A stretch of DNA of 64,000 nucleotides, from assembly GCA_030427635.1 (NCBI GenBank), contig JAUIBA010000002.1, positions 1 through 64,000 on the forward strand, written 5' to 3'. This stretch comes from Bacteroidia bacterium (GTDB taxonomy: Bacteria > Bacteroidota > Bacteroidia > Chitinophagales > Chitinophagaceae). Position numbers and translations under genes: made by a program. Positions 36,023 to 43,986 of this stretch are shown piece by piece (position 1 is the first letter of the stretch; every line of letters begins with the position of its first letter). Under the pieces are notes generated by a model. It worked only from the letters and a program-made list of their open reading frames with translations, had not been told where the DNA came from and made no database searches.

Positions 36023-37711
36023 TTATTTTTTACCGGCAGTTAAAAGAGCCTTATATTCGGTTGGGGAGTTTAGTACAGATACTGCTTTAGCTATCTCTTT
36101 ATCGTACTGCATTGTTTGTGCCATACGGCCACGGGTATAATAATAGCGCGATGCTATCTCGCTTTCCAGTATCTGCTTCACCTGTTCTTTATGCTTCAGC
36201 AGATCCTGCTTCTTGTCATGTGAGAGTTTATTGCGCAGTGCTTCAAACTCTGATTTGATGTTGGCATAATATTTCTCGTCTTCGGCTTTCTTTTTCAGCG
36301 AGTCCAGCTGCGATTCCGTTTCTGTTTTGTAGGAGAAATCCTTGTTTTCTACCCACTTGGCAAAGTCGTTAAACTCAGCTTCGGTAAGTGTGAATTTAGT
36401 AGGATCAGCTATGGTCTTATGTTTTGATGCATAGAGCGTAGCATAATCAAAAATGTAGTTTTTGCTATAAAGGGTTACTGCTACCATGCTCATAGGCTCA
36501 TCCTTTACTATAATATCGGGCGTTACACCGCCACCACTTTTTACTTTACGGCCCGCAGCAGTAGTGAAGGTTTTCTTCATAGAGTCAGAAAACGCATTAA
36601 CTGTTCCATCGGAGTTGCGGTGGGTATAGTCCAGCGCCTGTATACAGCGGCCGCTGGGAGTATAGTAGCGGGCTACGGTTAGTTTCAGTTGCGACTTAAA
36701 GCCCAGCGGGCGAGTTACCTGTACCAGTCCTTTACCAAAAGAGCGCTCTCCAATTATCACACCACGGTCCAGGTCCTGTATAGAGCCGGATACGATTTCG
36801 GATGCCGATGCAGAGGATTTATTTACCAGTACTGCCAGTGGCAGATCTTTATTCCATGCCGGGAGTGCTGTTTTATATTCCTTATCCATATCGGGTATAC
36901 GGTAGCGGGTAGTAAGTACCGATGTTCCTTTATCCAGGAATATGTTACAGGTTACAATAGCTTCGTCCAGCAGCCCACCGGGGTTGTTGCGCAAATCCAG
37001 TACCAGCCCTTTCAGTTCCGGCTTTACTTTTTTCAGACTGTCATAAGCGTCCTTTACCAGTGTACCGCAGTGCTGGGTAAACTGTGTGAGGCGTACATAT
37101 GCAATGTTTTCCTGTGGGCCTACAAAGCCGGCATATGGTACTGATGAAATTTCTATTTCCCCTCTTGTTACCAGCCTCTCTGATGACTGCTGCGTGTAGG
37201 CATCTTTTACTTTCATACGCAGCTGAGTGCCGGGTGACCCTTTTAACAATATCCCCAGATCATCAACGCTTTTTCCCTTCAGCGACTGACCATCAATAGA
37301 CTCTATCAAATCGCCGGGATGCAGCCCTGCCATTTGTGCCGGGCTGTTTTCATACACATCTGCAACATATATATCATCACCTTTACGCTGCATGTTGGCA
37401 CCTATGCCACCATACCTGCCGGTGGTCATAAATTCATATTCTTCTATGTCGGCCTCAGTAATCAGATTGGTATATGGGTCCAGCTCTTCCAGCATAGCAT
37501 CTACACCTGTCTTTACCAGCTTTCCGGGCTCTATAGGGTCCACATAGTAAGTGTTGAGCTCTTTGAACAGGTTGGTGTATATGTCCAGGTTCTTGGATAT
37601 TTCAAAGTAAGGATCGCTGGTAGCAGCGTTAATAAAAAAGAAACCCGTAGCAGATAACAATGCTCCTGCAAGAAATCCGCGTGGCGTACCCAGCTTGCTC
37701 AGTCGTCTCAT
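36023..37711 (-). CDS. Carboxy-terminal processing protease (S41, Prc/CtpA type)
   Basis: The 562-residue periplasmic protease has an N-terminal membrane or signal segment (GFLAGALLSATGFFFINA). An N-domain is followed by a PDZ domain (about 95-180; AGLHPGDLIESIDGQSLKG), then the S41 core with LKGLVLDLRNNPGG, the nucleophile stretch NKSSASASEIVSGSIQDL and IGERSFGKGLVQ, which supplies the catalytic Ser/Lys pair. The C-terminal 150 residues are helical and typical of Bacteroidota CTPs. Such enzymes trim or degrade envelope proteins. The gene converges with the microprotein gene (21 bases). Confidence 0.94.
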   Translation of the reverse strand: MRRLSKLGTPRGFLAGALLSATGFFFINAATSDPYFEISKNLDIYTNLFKELNTYYVDPIEPGKLVKTGVDAMLEELDPYTNLITEADIEEYEFMTTGRYGGIGANMQRKGDDIYVADVYENSPAQMAGLHPGDLIESIDGQSLKGKSVDDLGILLKGSPGTQLRMKVKDAYTQQSSERLVTRGEIEISSVPYAGFVGPQENIAYVRLTQFTQHCGTLVKDAYDSLKKVKPELKGLVLDLRNNPGGLLDEAIVTCNIFLDKGTSVLTTRYRIPDMDKEYKTALPAWNKDLPLAVLVNKSSASASEIVSGSIQDLDRGVIIGERSFGKGLVQVTRPLGFKSQLKLTVARYYTPSGRCIQALDYTHRNSDGTVNAFSDSMKKTFTTAAGRKVKSGGGVTPDIIVKDEPMSMVAVTLYSKNYIFDYATLYASKHKTIADPTKFTLTEAEFNDFAKWVENKDFSYKTETESQLDSLKKKAEDEKYYANIKSEFEALRNKLSHDKKQDLLKHKEQVKQILESEIASRYYYTRGRMAQTMQYDKEIAKAVSVLNSPTEYKALLTAGKK

Positions 37712-37813
37712 TCTGTGTCTAAGTTATATGCTACGAATTTACAGCTTTTAAAGGCCGTGCCTATACTTAAAAGTGGCATTGCGGGTATTAATTGTTAGAA
37801 TATTGGTAATTTG

Positions 37814-37852
37814 TAACCCCAATGGGGTTAGGATATTGTTTGTATAACCCCG
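37814..37852. repeat. TAACCCC inverted repeat plus an extra half-site
   Basis: TAACCCC-aat-GGGGTTA forms a 7-bp inverted repeat at 37814-37830 and a third TAACCCC lies at 37845-37851, just upstream of the GTG start at 37865. It could be an operator or a small hairpin; no further copies were noticed nearby. Confidence 0.4.
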
Positions 37853-37864
37853 GCAACGTGTTCT

Positions 37865-38515
37865 GTGAAGAGGCTGAGCAACATATTATTTTGTCTGGCA
37901 CTGATACTTTCGGTAAGTGCAGGTGCACAGGTCTCCTTTGAAGAAGGGGAGATAGTGTATCATGTAGCGCTGACAACGGCCGATAATTATACGATAAAAG
38001 GCATTTATGTCTTTTCTATAAAAAACAGGCAGATACGAAAAGAGCTTACCATGGACAACGGATATAAGGACATAACGCTCATAAATGCTGCCAGGGGCAC
38101 ATTATATTCATTGCAGGAGCGGGATGGTCATAAATATGCTATTCAGCTGGATATGGAAAATGATTTGCTGAAAAAGCAGACACGCTTCAAGGGCCTGATT
38201 GTAACAAAAGAAGAGCCGTGTGCACACCCGCTGGCAGGGCAGAAGTGCTACAAAGGCACTGTTATGTATAAAGACAGTACCACAACCGAGATAATCTACA
38301 GTAAGGCATGGAAGCCGGATGTCCCATCTACATGGAACCGGTTTCCCGATGCGCCGTTTATCCCACTCATGTTTTCATATAAAGAGGAGAATGGCGTAAG
38401 TATGGTATTTACTGCCGAAAGGATAGAAGCAGTACCGGTACATACTTCTCTTTTTTCCATTCCGCAGGGATATAAAATGATATCTAATACAGAGTACCTG
38501 CAGCTGAAGAGATAA
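37865..38515 (+). CDS. Exported DUF4412-like protein
   Basis: The 216-residue protein starts at GTG and has a signal peptide ending at SAGAQ (about residue 21). The mature part resembles Bacteroidota DUF4412-type proteins: an early FEEGEIVYHV, an IYVFSIKNRQIRKE strand, IIYSKAWKP and LFSIPQGYKMI near the end. These are probably periplasmic or outer-membrane beta-fold proteins of unknown role. The L,D-transpeptidase gene begins 6 bases after its stop, so the two are likely co-expressed. The family call is tentative. Confidence 0.6.
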   Translation: MKRLSNILFCLALILSVSAGAQVSFEEGEIVYHVALTTADNYTIKGIYVFSIKNRQIRKELTMDNGYKDITLINAARGTLYSLQERDGHKYAIQLDMENDLLKKQTRFKGLIVTKEEPCAHPLAGQKCYKGTVMYKDSTTTEIIYSKAWKPDVPSTWNRFPDAPFIPLMFSYKEENGVSMVFTAERIEAVPVHTSLFSIPQGYKMISNTEYLQLKR

Positions 38516-38521
38516 TTGCAT

Positions 38522-39214
38522 ATGTTGGTTTTTCTAAGAGTTCCCTTCCTGTTTGTATTCTTAATGCTTTCGGCTGTTCTGTTTCCGCATGTTGTTACAG
38601 CACAGTCAGGAGAAATAACCGGCTTAAAAGTGCTGAATGAGCAGCGTAATGCAGCTGGTGACCTTGTAAGGACGGTACAATATTATCAGAACGGTAAGCG
38701 TGTGGTAGAAACACGCATCATAAGACCGGTACCCCTACTCAATATTCCGCTGGACCCTGACACGCTCAATCAGGAGTATATGATGGTGGTGATAAACAAG
38801 AGCCGTTTTGTACTGGATGTTTACTACCGGCGCACAAAGGTGAGGTCTTATAAAGTGGTTTTCGGGCCTAAGCCGGCAGAGAATAAAATGATGAAAGGAG
38901 ACCGGCGCACACCGGAAGGATGGTTCAGAGTGCTGGAAAAACACCGTAGTGCCCGCTATAACAAGTTTGTACACCTTGATTACCCCAATGACTCCTCATA
39001 CAGACGATTTGCCATCCTGAAAAAAAGGGGGCTGATACCGCAGGGTGCGGAGATAGGTGGTGATGTGGGCATACATGGTGTATGGAAGGGAGGAGACAAT
39101 ACTATAGATATGGGTGTAGGCTGGACTGATGGGTGTATAGCACTGAAGAATAAAGACATGGATGACCTTTATGATTTACTGGGAGTAGGTGCAAGGGTCC
39201 TTATACGGAAGTAA
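38522..39214 (+). CDS. L,D-transpeptidase (YkuD domain)
   Basis: The protein of about 230 residues has a signal peptide (LRVPFLFVFLMLSAVLFPHVV then TAQ). The YkuD catalytic domain (about 85-228) has YMMVVINKSRFVLDVYYR, RTPEGWF, and the active-site region GIHGVWKG followed by GWTDGCIAL with the nucleophilic Cys. The usual SHGC motif reads TDGC here, a variant also found in other members. The enzyme would form 3-3 cross-links or attach proteins to murein. The ATG at 38522 is preferred over a TTG at 38516. Confidence 0.88.
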   Translation: MLVFLRVPFLFVFLMLSAVLFPHVVTAQSGEITGLKVLNEQRNAAGDLVRTVQYYQNGKRVVETRIIRPVPLLNIPLDPDTLNQEYMMVVINKSRFVLDVYYRRTKVRSYKVVFGPKPAENKMMKGDRRTPEGWFRVLEKHRSARYNKFVHLDYPNDSSYRRFAILKKRGLIPQGAEIGGDVGIHGVWKGGDNTIDMGVGWTDGCIALKNKDMDDLYDLLGVGARVLIRK

Positions 39215-39266
39215 CCTCCATAAAGGCTTTCTTTTTTCATTAAATTCGCAATTCAAATATCAAAAG

Positions 39267-39962
39267 ATGAATAAAGTAGTAGCAGGTGCAGATATAGCGG
39301 TTCAGGATATACCATCGGGCGCCACGCTCATGCTGGGTGGCTTTGGCCTGTGCGGCATACCGGAAAACTGTATTTCGGCGCTGGTAAAGAAAGGAGTGAA
39401 TGGTCTTACCTGTATTTCCAACAATGCCGGTGTAGATGATTTCGGTATAGGGCTTATGTTGCAGCAGAAGCAGGTAAAGAAGATGATATCGTCCTACGTG
39501 GGTGAGAATGCAGAGTTTGAGCGGCAGCTGCTGAGCGGAGAACTGGAGGTAGAGCTGATACCACAGGGTACGCTGGCTACCCGCTGCATGGCTGCCGGCT
39601 ATGGTATGCCCGCCGTATATCTGCTGGCCGGTGTAGGAACCGAAGTAGCAGAAGGTAAAGAGGTGCGTGAGTTCAACGGAAAGAAGTATCTGCTGGAGTA
39701 TGCGTTTGATGCAGACTTTGCAATAGTAAAAGCATGGAAAGGCGATACACAGGGCAACCTCATATTCAAGGATACTGCCCGCAACTTTAACCCCATGATG
39801 GCAATGGCCGGCAAAATAACAATTGCTGAGGTAGAAGAGCTGGTGCCTGTGGGAGAACTGGACCCTAACCAGATTCATGTACCGGGCATATACGTACACC
39901 GCATATTTCAGGGTACTGATTATGAAAAGCGTATAGAGCAGCGCACAGTAAGAAAGCGTTAA
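39267..39962 (+). CDS. scoA: 3-oxoacid CoA-transferase subunit A
   Basis: The 231-residue alpha subunit moves CoA between succinyl-CoA and acetoacetate or related acids. Motifs are SGATLMLGGFGLCGIPENCI (CoA-transferase signature 1), LTCISNNAGVDDFGIGLML and ELIPQGTLATRCMAAGYGMPAVY. The start at 39267 begins the conserved sequence; an earlier in-frame ATG at 39189 lies inside the L,D-transpeptidase gene. scoB follows 112 bases downstream, completing the enzyme. Confidence 0.95.
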   Translation: MNKVVAGADIAVQDIPSGATLMLGGFGLCGIPENCISALVKKGVNGLTCISNNAGVDDFGIGLMLQQKQVKKMISSYVGENAEFERQLLSGELEVELIPQGTLATRCMAAGYGMPAVYLLAGVGTEVAEGKEVREFNGKKYLLEYAFDADFAIVKAWKGDTQGNLIFKDTARNFNPMMAMAGKITIAEVEELVPVGELDPNQIHVPGIYVHRIFQGTDYEKRIEQRTVRKR

Positions 39963-40073
39963 TAAACGGCTACGGTACTGATAGAAAAGCACTGGCTGCA
40001 TAACAAAAGACAAAAGATATAGGTGTGCAGAGCGCACCGTGTCGCATTAACCACATTTATTGCATTTTATAAA

Positions 40074-40730
40074 ATGGCACTCAACAAAGAACAAATAGCA
40101 AAACGTATAGCACAGGAGCTTCAGGATGGTTTCTATGTGAATCTGGGCATAGGTATACCTACTCTGGTGGCTAACTATATACCGGAAGGTGTAAACGTAG
40201 TATTGCAGAGTGAGAATGGCCTTCTGGGAATGGGTCCCTTTCCCTGGGAAGGAGAGGAAGATGCCGATCTCATCAATGCAGGCAAGCAGACTATTACCAC
40301 ACTCCCCGGCTCTGCCTTTTTTGACAGCGCCATGAGTTTTGGTATGATACGCGCCGGAAAGGTAGACCTTACTGTACTGGGCGCTATGGAAGTAGCAGAT
40401 AATGGAGACATAGCTAACTGGAAAATACCGGGCAAAATGGTTAAAGGTATGGGTGGCGCTATGGACCTCGTGGCAGCAGCAAAGAACATCATAGTTGCAA
40501 TGCAGCATACTAACCCCAAAGGGCAGAGCAAGCTGTTACCATCCTGCACACTACCTCTTACCGGCGTGGGCTGTGTAAAAAAGATAGTAACAGACCTGGG
40601 AGTATTTGAGGTAACGCCCGATGGCTTTCTGTGTACAGAATATGCGCCAGGTGTTACGGTAGATGAAATAAAAGCAAAAACGGCAGGCCGTCTTGTGATA
40701 GCGGCTGATGTGAAAGAAATAGCGGTGTAG
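40074..40730 (+). CDS. scoB: 3-oxoacid CoA-transferase subunit B
   Basis: The 218-residue beta subunit carries the catalytic glutamate in [16 protein letters not shown] (signature 2) and the [25 protein letters not shown] segment. It pairs with scoA just upstream. The start at 40074 opens the conserved [16 protein letters not shown]. The two subunits give the organism ketone-body or branched-chain acid use, in keeping with the nearby 2-oxoacid dehydrogenase E2 and the fatty-acid module downstream. Confidence 0.95.
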   Translation: MALNKEQIAKRIAQELQDGFYVNLGIGIPTLVANYIPEGVNVVLQSENGLLGMGPFPWEGEEDADLINAGKQTITTLPGSAFFDSAMSFGMIRAGKVDLTVLGAMEVADNGDIANWKIPGKMVKGMGGAMDLVAAAKNIIVAMQHTNPKGQSKLLPSCTLPLTGVGCVKKIVTDLGVFEVTPDGFLCTEYAPGVTVDEIKAKTAGRLVIAADVKEIAV

Positions 40731-40765
40731 CTACACACCCCATAATAACCGGTATTCCGGAAAAG

Positions 40766-40799
40766 AAACGGCCCCTGCAAACAAAAGCAGGGGCCGTTT
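40766..40799. terminator. Bidirectional terminator between scoB and the E2 gene
   Basis: Perfect 13-bp arms AAACGGCCCCTGC and GCAGGGGCCGTTT enclose an 8-base loop. It ends in a T-run on the plus strand and has an A-run before it that serves the convergent minus-strand gene. Confidence 0.9.
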
Positions 40800-40818
40800 A
40801 TATATGCTGTAATCTTTA

Positions 40819-42129
40819 TCAGATATCGCGGTTGGGGTCAAATGCTTCCAGCTCTTTTGCTACCGCAGTGAGGAAGCTGGCACCCAGTGAGCCATCTACC
40901 GTACGGTGATCATAGCTCATAGACAGATACATCATGTGGCGTATTGCTATCACGTCACCATCTTCTGTTTCCAGTACCATAGGGCGTTTTTTGATGGCGC
41001 CCAGCGCCAGTATAGCTACCTGTGGCTGGTTTATGATAGGCGTACCCATAAGGCTGCCAAATGTACCCACGTTAGTAACGGTGAATGTACCGCCCTGTGT
41101 ATCATCAGCTTTCAGCTTATTATTACGGGCAGCATTGGCCATAGCATTTACATCTTTGGTAAGGCCCAGCAGGTTTTTGGTTTCTGCATTTTTTATCACC
41201 GGCACTATCAGATTACCTGAAGGCAGTGCGGTAGCCATTCCTATATTGATGTCTTTCTTCACTATTACGTTATACCCGTCTACACTTGCGTTTATCATCG
41301 GGTACTTGCGTATGCAGTTTACGATGGCTTCAAAGAAGATAGGTGTAAAGGTTATTTTCTCACCATATTTCTTCTGGAAGGAGCCCTTCATCTTATCGCG
41401 CCACTTTACAATATTGGTTACATCGGCCTCTGTGAAGCTGGTAACGTGTGGCGATGTGGCCTTACTGCGCACCATATGGTCTGCTATAAGCCTGCGCATG
41501 CGGTCCATCTCTATTATTTCCACATTGCCTGATATAACTGCAGGTGCTGCTGCCGGCTGTAGTGCGGGTGCTGCCACAGGAGCTTGTGGTGCAGGTGCTG
41601 CTACTGGTTGTGGAGCTGGTTGTGCAGGCGCCGCGCTACGGTTAGCTACATATGCCAGAATATCTTTTTTGGTTACCCTACCCTCATTGCCGGTACCGGG
41701 TATACGCTCCAGCTCGGCCATTCCTATGCCTTCTTTGCTGGCTATATTCAGTACCAGAGGAGAGTAGAAGCGGCTACCGTTATCAGCAACAGCTACCGGT
41801 GCGGCAGGTTGGGCCGCCATAACGGGTGCAGCCTGTACAGGCGCAGCCGCTGGTGTGGCTACGGGAGCCGCAGGAGCTGTGGCAGCGCCACCGGCATCTA
41901 TGCGTGCTATTACCGCACCTACGGGTATTACATCATTCTCATTGCACAAAAGCTCTGTTATAACGCCGGCGGCTGTAGAGGGTACCTCGCTGTCTACCTT
42001 ATCAGTAGCTATGTCCAGCAGGGTCTCATCCATCTTTACAGTATCGCCTGGTTTCTTGTGCCATTTCAGCACAGTGGCTTCCATTATGCTTTCTCCCATT
42101 TTGGGCATTACAACATCAACTATGGCCAT
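40819..42129 (-). CDS. 2-oxoacid dehydrogenase E2 (dihydrolipoyl acyltransferase)
   Basis: The 436-residue protein has a lipoyl domain (about 1-77) with the lipoyl-lysine in DIATDKVDSEVPS. An Ala/Pro-rich linker (about 80-120) leads to the E1/E3-binding domain (about 122-165; YSPLVLNIASKEGIGM, GTGNEGRVTKKDI). A second Ala/Pro linker precedes the catalytic core (about 205-436) with the active-site His in SMSYDHRTVDGS. Features fit either 2-oxoglutarate (SucB) or branched-chain (BkdB) complexes; no E1 gene is adjacent, so I leave the symbol blank. Confidence 0.93.
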   Translation of the reverse strand: MAIVDVVMPKMGESIMEATVLKWHKKPGDTVKMDETLLDIATDKVDSEVPSTAAGVITELLCNENDVIPVGAVIARIDAGGAATAPAAPVATPAAAPVQAAPVMAAQPAAPVAVADNGSRFYSPLVLNIASKEGIGMAELERIPGTGNEGRVTKKDILAYVANRSAAPAQPAPQPVAAPAPQAPVAAPALQPAAAPAVISGNVEIIEMDRMRRLIADHMVRSKATSPHVTSFTEADVTNIVKWRDKMKGSFQKKYGEKITFTPIFFEAIVNCIRKYPMINASVDGYNVIVKKDINIGMATALPSGNLIVPVIKNAETKNLLGLTKDVNAMANAARNNKLKADDTQGGTFTVTNVGTFGSLMGTPIINQPQVAILALGAIKKRPMVLETEDGDVIAIRHMMYLSMSYDHRTVDGSLGASFLTAVAKELEAFDPNRDI

Positions 42130-42409
42130 AATATTTTCTTGTATGTACGAAAAAACAGTGCAAAAATAATCAAATAGAGGGCATTCTGAATTGTTTTTTA
42201 ATAGTGTTTACATGCATATAACTTCACGGCAGTATGTTAGCGTAAGAATAATATTAACCGATGGTAATACGGCGTAGATAATCAGATAAATATCATCATT
42301 CAGATATTTGATTGTTTAGATGTTTTTTACACATTTGCATAGCATTATGTTCTTTTTGTAAACAGCAGAATAGTATAATGCTTCACCTATAAGCCGGTAT
42401 TATATAGTA

Positions 42410-43789
42410 ATGACAATCAGCAGTTCAGACATACTTGCATCAGTTATGTATTGTGTGAGGGACGCTATCGTGGTTACAGATCTGCAGCATAATATAATTT
42501 ACTTCAATGACCGTGCTGCCACCATCTCGCCACATCATAGCCATACCCGCATGTGTGAGGGTGATGACTACCGCAGGCACATAAGCAGTGATAATATAGC
42601 AGCCTATATGTCGGCAAGGCAAAAGGTAATGCTGGGCGGCACCATACGTGCCGAGCAGCAGCTGGCGGTAAACGGGCGCAAAGTATGGTGCCGCCTGGGT
42701 ATGAGCCCGGTATATAATAGTAGGAATGGCATTATTGGTATAACGATAATAGTTACAGATATAGAAGAGCAGAAAAGCCGGCAGCACGTGCTGGAAGCAT
42801 CAGAGCAGCGGTTTCGCAGTGCATTTGAACACTCCTCTATAGGTATGGCTATTGTAGCCCCCGATGGGCGATGGCTGAGAGTAAATGATACTCTTTGTAA
42901 AATAGTGGGCTATACTCATGAAGAAATGCTGGGTATGACCGCGGCCACCATCACTCACCCGGATGACCAGGCAGAAAGTGTAAGGTTAATAGCAACAATA
43001 ACAGAGCAGCATGCAGACCATTACAGTATGGAACTGCGGTTACTGCACAAAACCGGCTCGCATGAGTGGATAAGTGGGGTGGTATCTGCTATACGTGACC
43101 GTAAGGGTGCGCTATCTTACTATGTATGGCAGCTGAGACATGTGGCAGAGCGCCGGCAGATGATAGACCGGTTAAGGGCCAGTGAGAATCTGCTGAACCT
43201 GTTTGTAGAGCATAGCCCGGCGGCCATTGCCATGTTCGACCGGAATATGTGCTACCTGCAGGTGAGCCGTCGCTGGATGAGCGACTTCAGGCTGGGGGAT
43301 GAGCCGCTGATTGGTCGCAGCCACTATGAAGTATTTCCCGGTATGAAGCAGGAGTGGAAAGATATTCATGACCGCTGTATGACAGGAATATCTGAGCGGC
43401 GCGAAGAAGACACATTTATAAGAGAAGACGGGGAGCAGGAATGGGGCCGCTGGGAGATACACCCATGGTATAATGAAGCAGGAGAGATAGGCGGCATAAT
43501 AATGATGAGTGAGTTAATAACTGACCGTAAAAGAATGGAGCTGGAGCGGGAAAGTATGCTGGAAGCGCTGGTGTCCCGAAACCGGGATCTGAGCAGCTTC
43601 GCCAGTCTGGTATCACACAACCTGCGGGGGCCACTGGCTACCATACTGGGTCTGTGCGACCTCCTGAATCAGGATATACCTGAAGTACAGAAAGATACCA
43701 TTATAGCTGGTATAAATGAATGTGCCACCCGGCTGGATGCAGTAGTAAAGGAAATGAACATGCTGCTCAATGCAACGCAACGAAAATAA
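42410..43789 (+). CDS. PAS-sensor protein ending at the HisKA domain (no ATPase)
   Basis: The 459-residue cytosolic protein has three PAS modules (about 10-118, 134-248 and 260-375) followed by a dimerisation/phosphotransfer helix pair with His403 in SLVSHNLRGPLATILGL. It stops at residue 459, right after the second helix, so the catalytic HATPase domain is absent. The stop is clean and followed by a tRNA gene, with no ATPase remnant in the 66-base gap. It may be phosphorylated by another kinase and act as a phosphotransfer or inhibitory partner (inference). The 280 bases upstream hold no recognised feature. Confidence 0.85.
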   Translation: MTISSSDILASVMYCVRDAIVVTDLQHNIIYFNDRAATISPHHSHTRMCEGDDYRRHISSDNIAAYMSARQKVMLGGTIRAEQQLAVNGRKVWCRLGMSPVYNSRNGIIGITIIVTDIEEQKSRQHVLEASEQRFRSAFEHSSIGMAIVAPDGRWLRVNDTLCKIVGYTHEEMLGMTAATITHPDDQAESVRLIATITEQHADHYSMELRLLHKTGSHEWISGVVSAIRDRKGALSYYVWQLRHVAERRQMIDRLRASENLLNLFVEHSPAAIAMFDRNMCYLQVSRRWMSDFRLGDEPLIGRSHYEVFPGMKQEWKDIHDRCMTGISERREEDTFIREDGEQEWGRWEIHPWYNEAGEIGGIIMMSELITDRKRMELERESMLEALVSRNRDLSSFASLVSHNLRGPLATILGLCDLLNQDIPEVQKDTIIAGINECATRLDAVVKEMNMLLNATQRK

Positions 43790-43820
43790 AAACAGATATT
43801 TCTTTTTTCAGAAAAAATAC

Positions 43821-43828
43821 TACATTTG
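43821..43828 (+). promoter_or_regulatory. -7 element of the tRNA gene
   Basis: TACATTTG matches TAnnTTTG and lies 27 bases before the tRNA 5' end. No TTG was seen at the expected distance upstream. Confidence 0.55.
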
Positions 43829-43855
43829 CACTCCATTTTTGACGATTTCGTCATA

Positions 43856-43930
43856 GGGCCTATAGCTCAGTTGGTTAGTAGCACCTGACTCATAATCAGG
43901 GGGTCCCAGGTTCAAGTCCTGGTGGGCCCA
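43856..43930 (+). tRNA. tRNA with anticodon CAT (elongator Met, or Ile2 after lysidine)
   Basis: The 75-base sequence folds with acceptor arms GGGCCTA/TGGGCCC (one T-G pair), anticodon stem CCTGA/TCAGG around CTCATAA, and T-arm CCAGG/CCTGG around TTCAAGT. The discriminator is A, and CCA is not encoded. CAT anticodons serve Met and, after TilS modification, Ile ATA codons; the body resembles elongator tRNA-Met. The D-arm reads GGTTAGTAGC where GGTTAGAGC is usual, leaving a three-pair D-stem. A terminator follows 6 bases later. Confidence 0.93.
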
Positions 43931-43936
43931 CCCCCC

Positions 43937-43969
43937 AAAAGCCGTTACGGATTCCGTAACGGCTTTTTT
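43937..43969 (+). terminator. Rho-independent terminator of the tRNA gene
   Basis: A perfect 14-bp stem AAAAGCCGTTACGG / CCGTAACGGCTTTT with an ATT loop ends in T residues. Its A-run would also serve the convergent minus-strand synthetase gene. Confidence 0.93.
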
Positions 43970-43986
43970 GTTTGTAACATCACTGG

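Noticed and set aside
38522-39214. TDGC instead of SHGC at the L,D-transpeptidase active site as evidence of inactivity
   Set aside because: The nucleophilic cysteine and the upstream histidine are kept, and the TDGC variant occurs in other members of the family.
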